Shown here: positions 62,192 through 64,000 of the stretch, one piece after another | Layout: every line of letters begins with the position of its first letter | How positions within the stretch are numbered: the first letter of the stretch is position 1 | Assembly (NCBI RefSeq): GCF_006542665.1 | Contig: NZ_AP019735.1 | Coordinates: 3,224,001-3,288,000, forward strand | Source of the DNA: Alistipes communis | GTDB lineage: Bacteria > Bacteroidota > Bacteroidia > Bacteroidales > Rikenellaceae | Reading direction: 5' to 3' | DNA length: 64,000 nt | Translations under genes and position numbers: made by a program | The notes under the pieces: model-generated | Database searches by the model: none | Told to the model about the DNA's origin: nothing | What the model saw: the letters and a program-made list of their open reading frames with translations, nothing else

Positions 62192-64000
62192 CTACCGAAG
62201 TTTCGCACGCAACTCGTCGAGCGTGATTTCGGCCAGAATCGGCTTCCCCGCAGGCGAGAAACAGCGGTCGCCCGCCTCCTGCAATCGTTCGAGCAGCCGC
62301 TCGGCCTCCTCCTGCGAAGTACAGCTCCCCATGGGACGCGCCCCGCTGCGGGCCAGTTCGGCGGCGATCCGCTGTCTGCGCAGGTCGGCCGCCGATACAT
62401 GCGCAAAGGTCTGCAACAGCTGGTAAATCAGCTCGTCGATCGTATCCGACGGCATATCGGCCGGCGTCCCCTTCACGTCTATCGCCCCGTCGCCCACGCG
62501 TTCGATGTCGAATCCGACGGCGGCGAACTCGGCGGCATACTGGCCGAGCAACTCGTATTCGTCGTGCGATAGCACCAGCCGTTCGGGGAACAGCAACTGC
62601 TCGCTCACGGCCGAGCCGTTGGTGAGCATCAACAGATAGTATTCGTAAAGCAGCCGCTCCTGCGCCCGCTTCAAATCGACGACCACGAGCACACCGCCCA
62701 GCATCGCCACGACGTATCCGGGCGCCACCGGCGTCACGCCGCGGAACTCCGCCGCAGGCGTCTCGATCAACCGCTGTTGTACGGCCGCATCCTCCGAAGA
62801 GACGTATTCCAGCACGCTCCGCTGCGCGTCGTCCTCCGCGACGACCGCTCCGCCGCCCAGCGACGACGGCACGTCGGCCATTCCCGCGAACGGGACGGCT
62901 GCATCGTCCGGCGCGACCGCCGACGAGGGCACCTCGTCGTACCCACCCTCCCGATCGGAAAGGAGATATTCCCCCACCGGATCGAACGCAGGGTGCGGCG
63001 CCGCACCTCTGCGCGACGCCCCGACATCCCCTCCTGCGGCCGGACGGCCGCCGCGGGGTGTCGGCCCCGGAAACTCCGTGAAATCCTCGCCGGGGAACTC
63101 CTCGACATCCCCGCACTGCTCATCGGCCCCTTCGGCGACATACCCCTCGGCAAAGGGATTGTAATGTTCGTTGACCATCGCCGCCGGTTCGTCGTAGACG
63201 GCGCCCTGCCGCGCCACGGGAATCTCGATGCGCCCCTCGGCCGTGAAATCCATCATCGGCACGGCGCCGGTCTTGCCCAGCGTGTTGCGCACGGCGGCGT
63301 GGATGATCTCCCACACGGCCTCCTTGTCGTCGAACTTCACCTCGATTTTCTGGGGATGGACATTGACGTCGATCCGTTCGGGGTCGATCGTAAGGAAGAG
63401 GAAATAGGAGGGGAAACAGGTATCGGGAATCAGCTTTTCATAAGCTTTCAGCACCGCCTTGCGCAAGTACTGGTCGCTGAAATAGCGTCCGTTGACGAAG
63501 AAGTACTGCTCGGCATTGCTCTTTTTGGCCGCCGCCGGACGCCCCACGAACCCGTCGACACGAACGATCGACGTGTCGGCCGCAACCTCCAGCAGATTGG
63601 GTTTGATATGGCGACCCACCACGTCGACGATCCGCCCGGCCAGCGAAGTCGGTTGCAGACGGTATACGGGAACATCATTGTCGTACAACTCGAACGCCAC
63701 GGCGGGATTGCACAGCGCCACGCGCTGGAATTCGGCCTTGATCTGTTTCGAAGACGCGGTGCTCTTCTCCAAAAACCGCCGTCGCGCCGGTACGTTGTAA
63801 AACAGGTTGCGCACGTAGAACTGCGATCCCGCGGGACACATCACCGGCTCCTGGCTCTGGAACTTGCCGCCGTTGACCGACGTCTGCGTACCCACCTCGT
63901 CGCCCTCCTGCCGCGTGCGCAGTTCGACCTGTGCGACGGCCGCGATCGAAGCGAGCGCCTCGCCGCGGAAACCGAACGTATGGAGCGCATAGATGTCCTC
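62192..64000 (-). CDS. mutL: DNA mismatch repair protein MutL (5' end outside window)
   Basis: The frame is open to the window edge, and its first residues in view are EDIYALHTFGFRGEALASIA, the conserved ATP-lid region, so the N-terminal part is missing here. The ATPase and transducer domains (to about 300 residues in) are followed by a long disordered linker rich in Glu/Pro/Gly and a C-terminal dimerisation domain. MutL couples MutS mismatch recognition to strand removal. The expected endonuclease motif DQHAX2EX4E reads DLKRAQERLLYE (62642-62677), so two metal-site residues differ. The last residues in view read CFSPAGKPILAEITLDELRA. Confidence 0.95.
   Translation of the reverse strand, partial: EDIYALHTFGFRGEALASIAAVAQVELRTRQEGDEVGTQTSVNGGKFQSQEPVMCPAGSQFYVRNLFYNVPARRRFLEKSTASSKQIKAEFQRVALCNPAVAFELYDNDVPVYRLQPTSLAGRIVDVVGRHIKPNLLEVAADTSIVRVDGFVGRPAAAKKSNAEQYFFVNGRYFSDQYLRKAVLKAYEKLIPDTCFPSYFLFLTIDPERIDVNVHPQKIEVKFDDKEAVWEIIHAAVRNTLGKTGAVPMMDFTAEGRIEIPVARQGAVYDEPAAMVNEHYNPFAEGYVAEGADEQCGDVEEFPGEDFTEFPGPTPRGGRPAAGGDVGASRRGAAPHPAFDPVGEYLLSDREGGYDEVPSSAVAPDDAAVPFAGMADVPSSLGGGAVVAEDDAQRSVLEYVSSEDAAVQQRLIETPAAEFRGVTPVAPGYVVAMLGGVLVVVDLKRAQERLLYEYYLLMLTNGSAVSEQLLFPERLVLSHDEYELLGQYAAEFAAVGFDIERVGDGAIDVKGTPADMPSDTIDELIYQLLQTFAHVSAADLRRQRIAAELARSGARPMGSCTSQEEAERLLERLQEAGDRCFSPAGKPILAEITLDELRAKLR

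Overview
The window looks like a chromosome segment from a GC-rich Bacteroidales bacterium, most likely Alistipes or a close Rikenellaceae relative. Evidence for this: many -7 boxes of the Bacteroidetes form TAnnTTTG, few Shine-Dalgarno sequences, a NigD-like lipoprotein, GSCFA and DUF2851 proteins, a class A2-type beta-lactamase and a HU-SPOR protein. Almost every gene is an ordinary chromosomal gene. I see no prophage, integrated element, insertion sequence, CRISPR array or rRNA operon. The genus is an inference from gene content and composition.

Layout. 1-400: no gene, but a minus-strand promoter and strong hairpins. 398-2867: dnaG and crcB, with a fluoride riboswitch between them whose linker is complementary to the crcB start. 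3094-5142: uvrB. 5255-9874: a minus-strand run of ribE, a histidine kinase, lgt, a HU-SPOR membrane protein, gtrA and two small ORFs. 10070-11129: an ORF remnant, a LexA/CI-like regulator without the usual catalytic Ser, and tRNA-Arg(CCG). 11394-13216: an ECF sigma factor with its overlapping membrane partner. 13358-17844: NigD-like lipoprotein, ruvB, a frameshifted surface lipoprotein gene and malic enzyme. 17902-24159: aroB-bla, typA, rpiB and ispE. 24657-29909: GSCFA, a phosphatase, SufE, SufT, DUF2851 and a ferredoxin-nitroreductase. 30174-37314: secA, dCMP deaminase, a short-chain dehydrogenase, then lpxK-pnp-ssb on the other strand. 37581-45034: DUF4886 lipoprotein, a four-gene run of M23 peptidase, PNPOx-like protein, ispD and PH-like protein, then alkaline phosphatase, ung and a small membrane protein behind a tandem promoter array. 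45158-51668: a TetR-TolC-adaptor-RND-PII-like efflux operon. 52269-59036: HD protein, two DUF805 proteins, a POT transporter, an orphan 120-residue protein and a glycogen branching enzyme. 59100-64000: DUF5131, YhcH-like, an EEP-family hydrolase, rhomboid and the 3' part of mutL.

How genes work together. Several operons are clear from 4-base stop/start overlaps: sigma factor with partner, HU-SPOR with gtrA, peptidase with PNPOx-like, ispD with PH-like, EEP with YhcH-like. DNA maintenance (dnaG, uvrB, ruvB, ssb, ung, mutL), envelope biogenesis (lgt, lpxK, secA, GtrA, M23 peptidase, OM proteins), isoprenoid synthesis (ispD, ispE) and Fe-S assembly (SufE, SufT) are all represented.

Most interesting non-coding signals: the fluoride riboswitch with a 10-base anti-start segment, two arrays of tandem hairpin-containing promoters (before rpiB and before the 67-residue protein), and five genes whose -7 box ends only 4-5 bases before ATG, which predicts leaderless mRNAs. 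Broken or unusual genes are the -1 frameshifted lipoprotein at 15472-16505, two start-less remnants, the regulator lacking its catalytic Ser, and a MutL with a degraded endonuclease motif.
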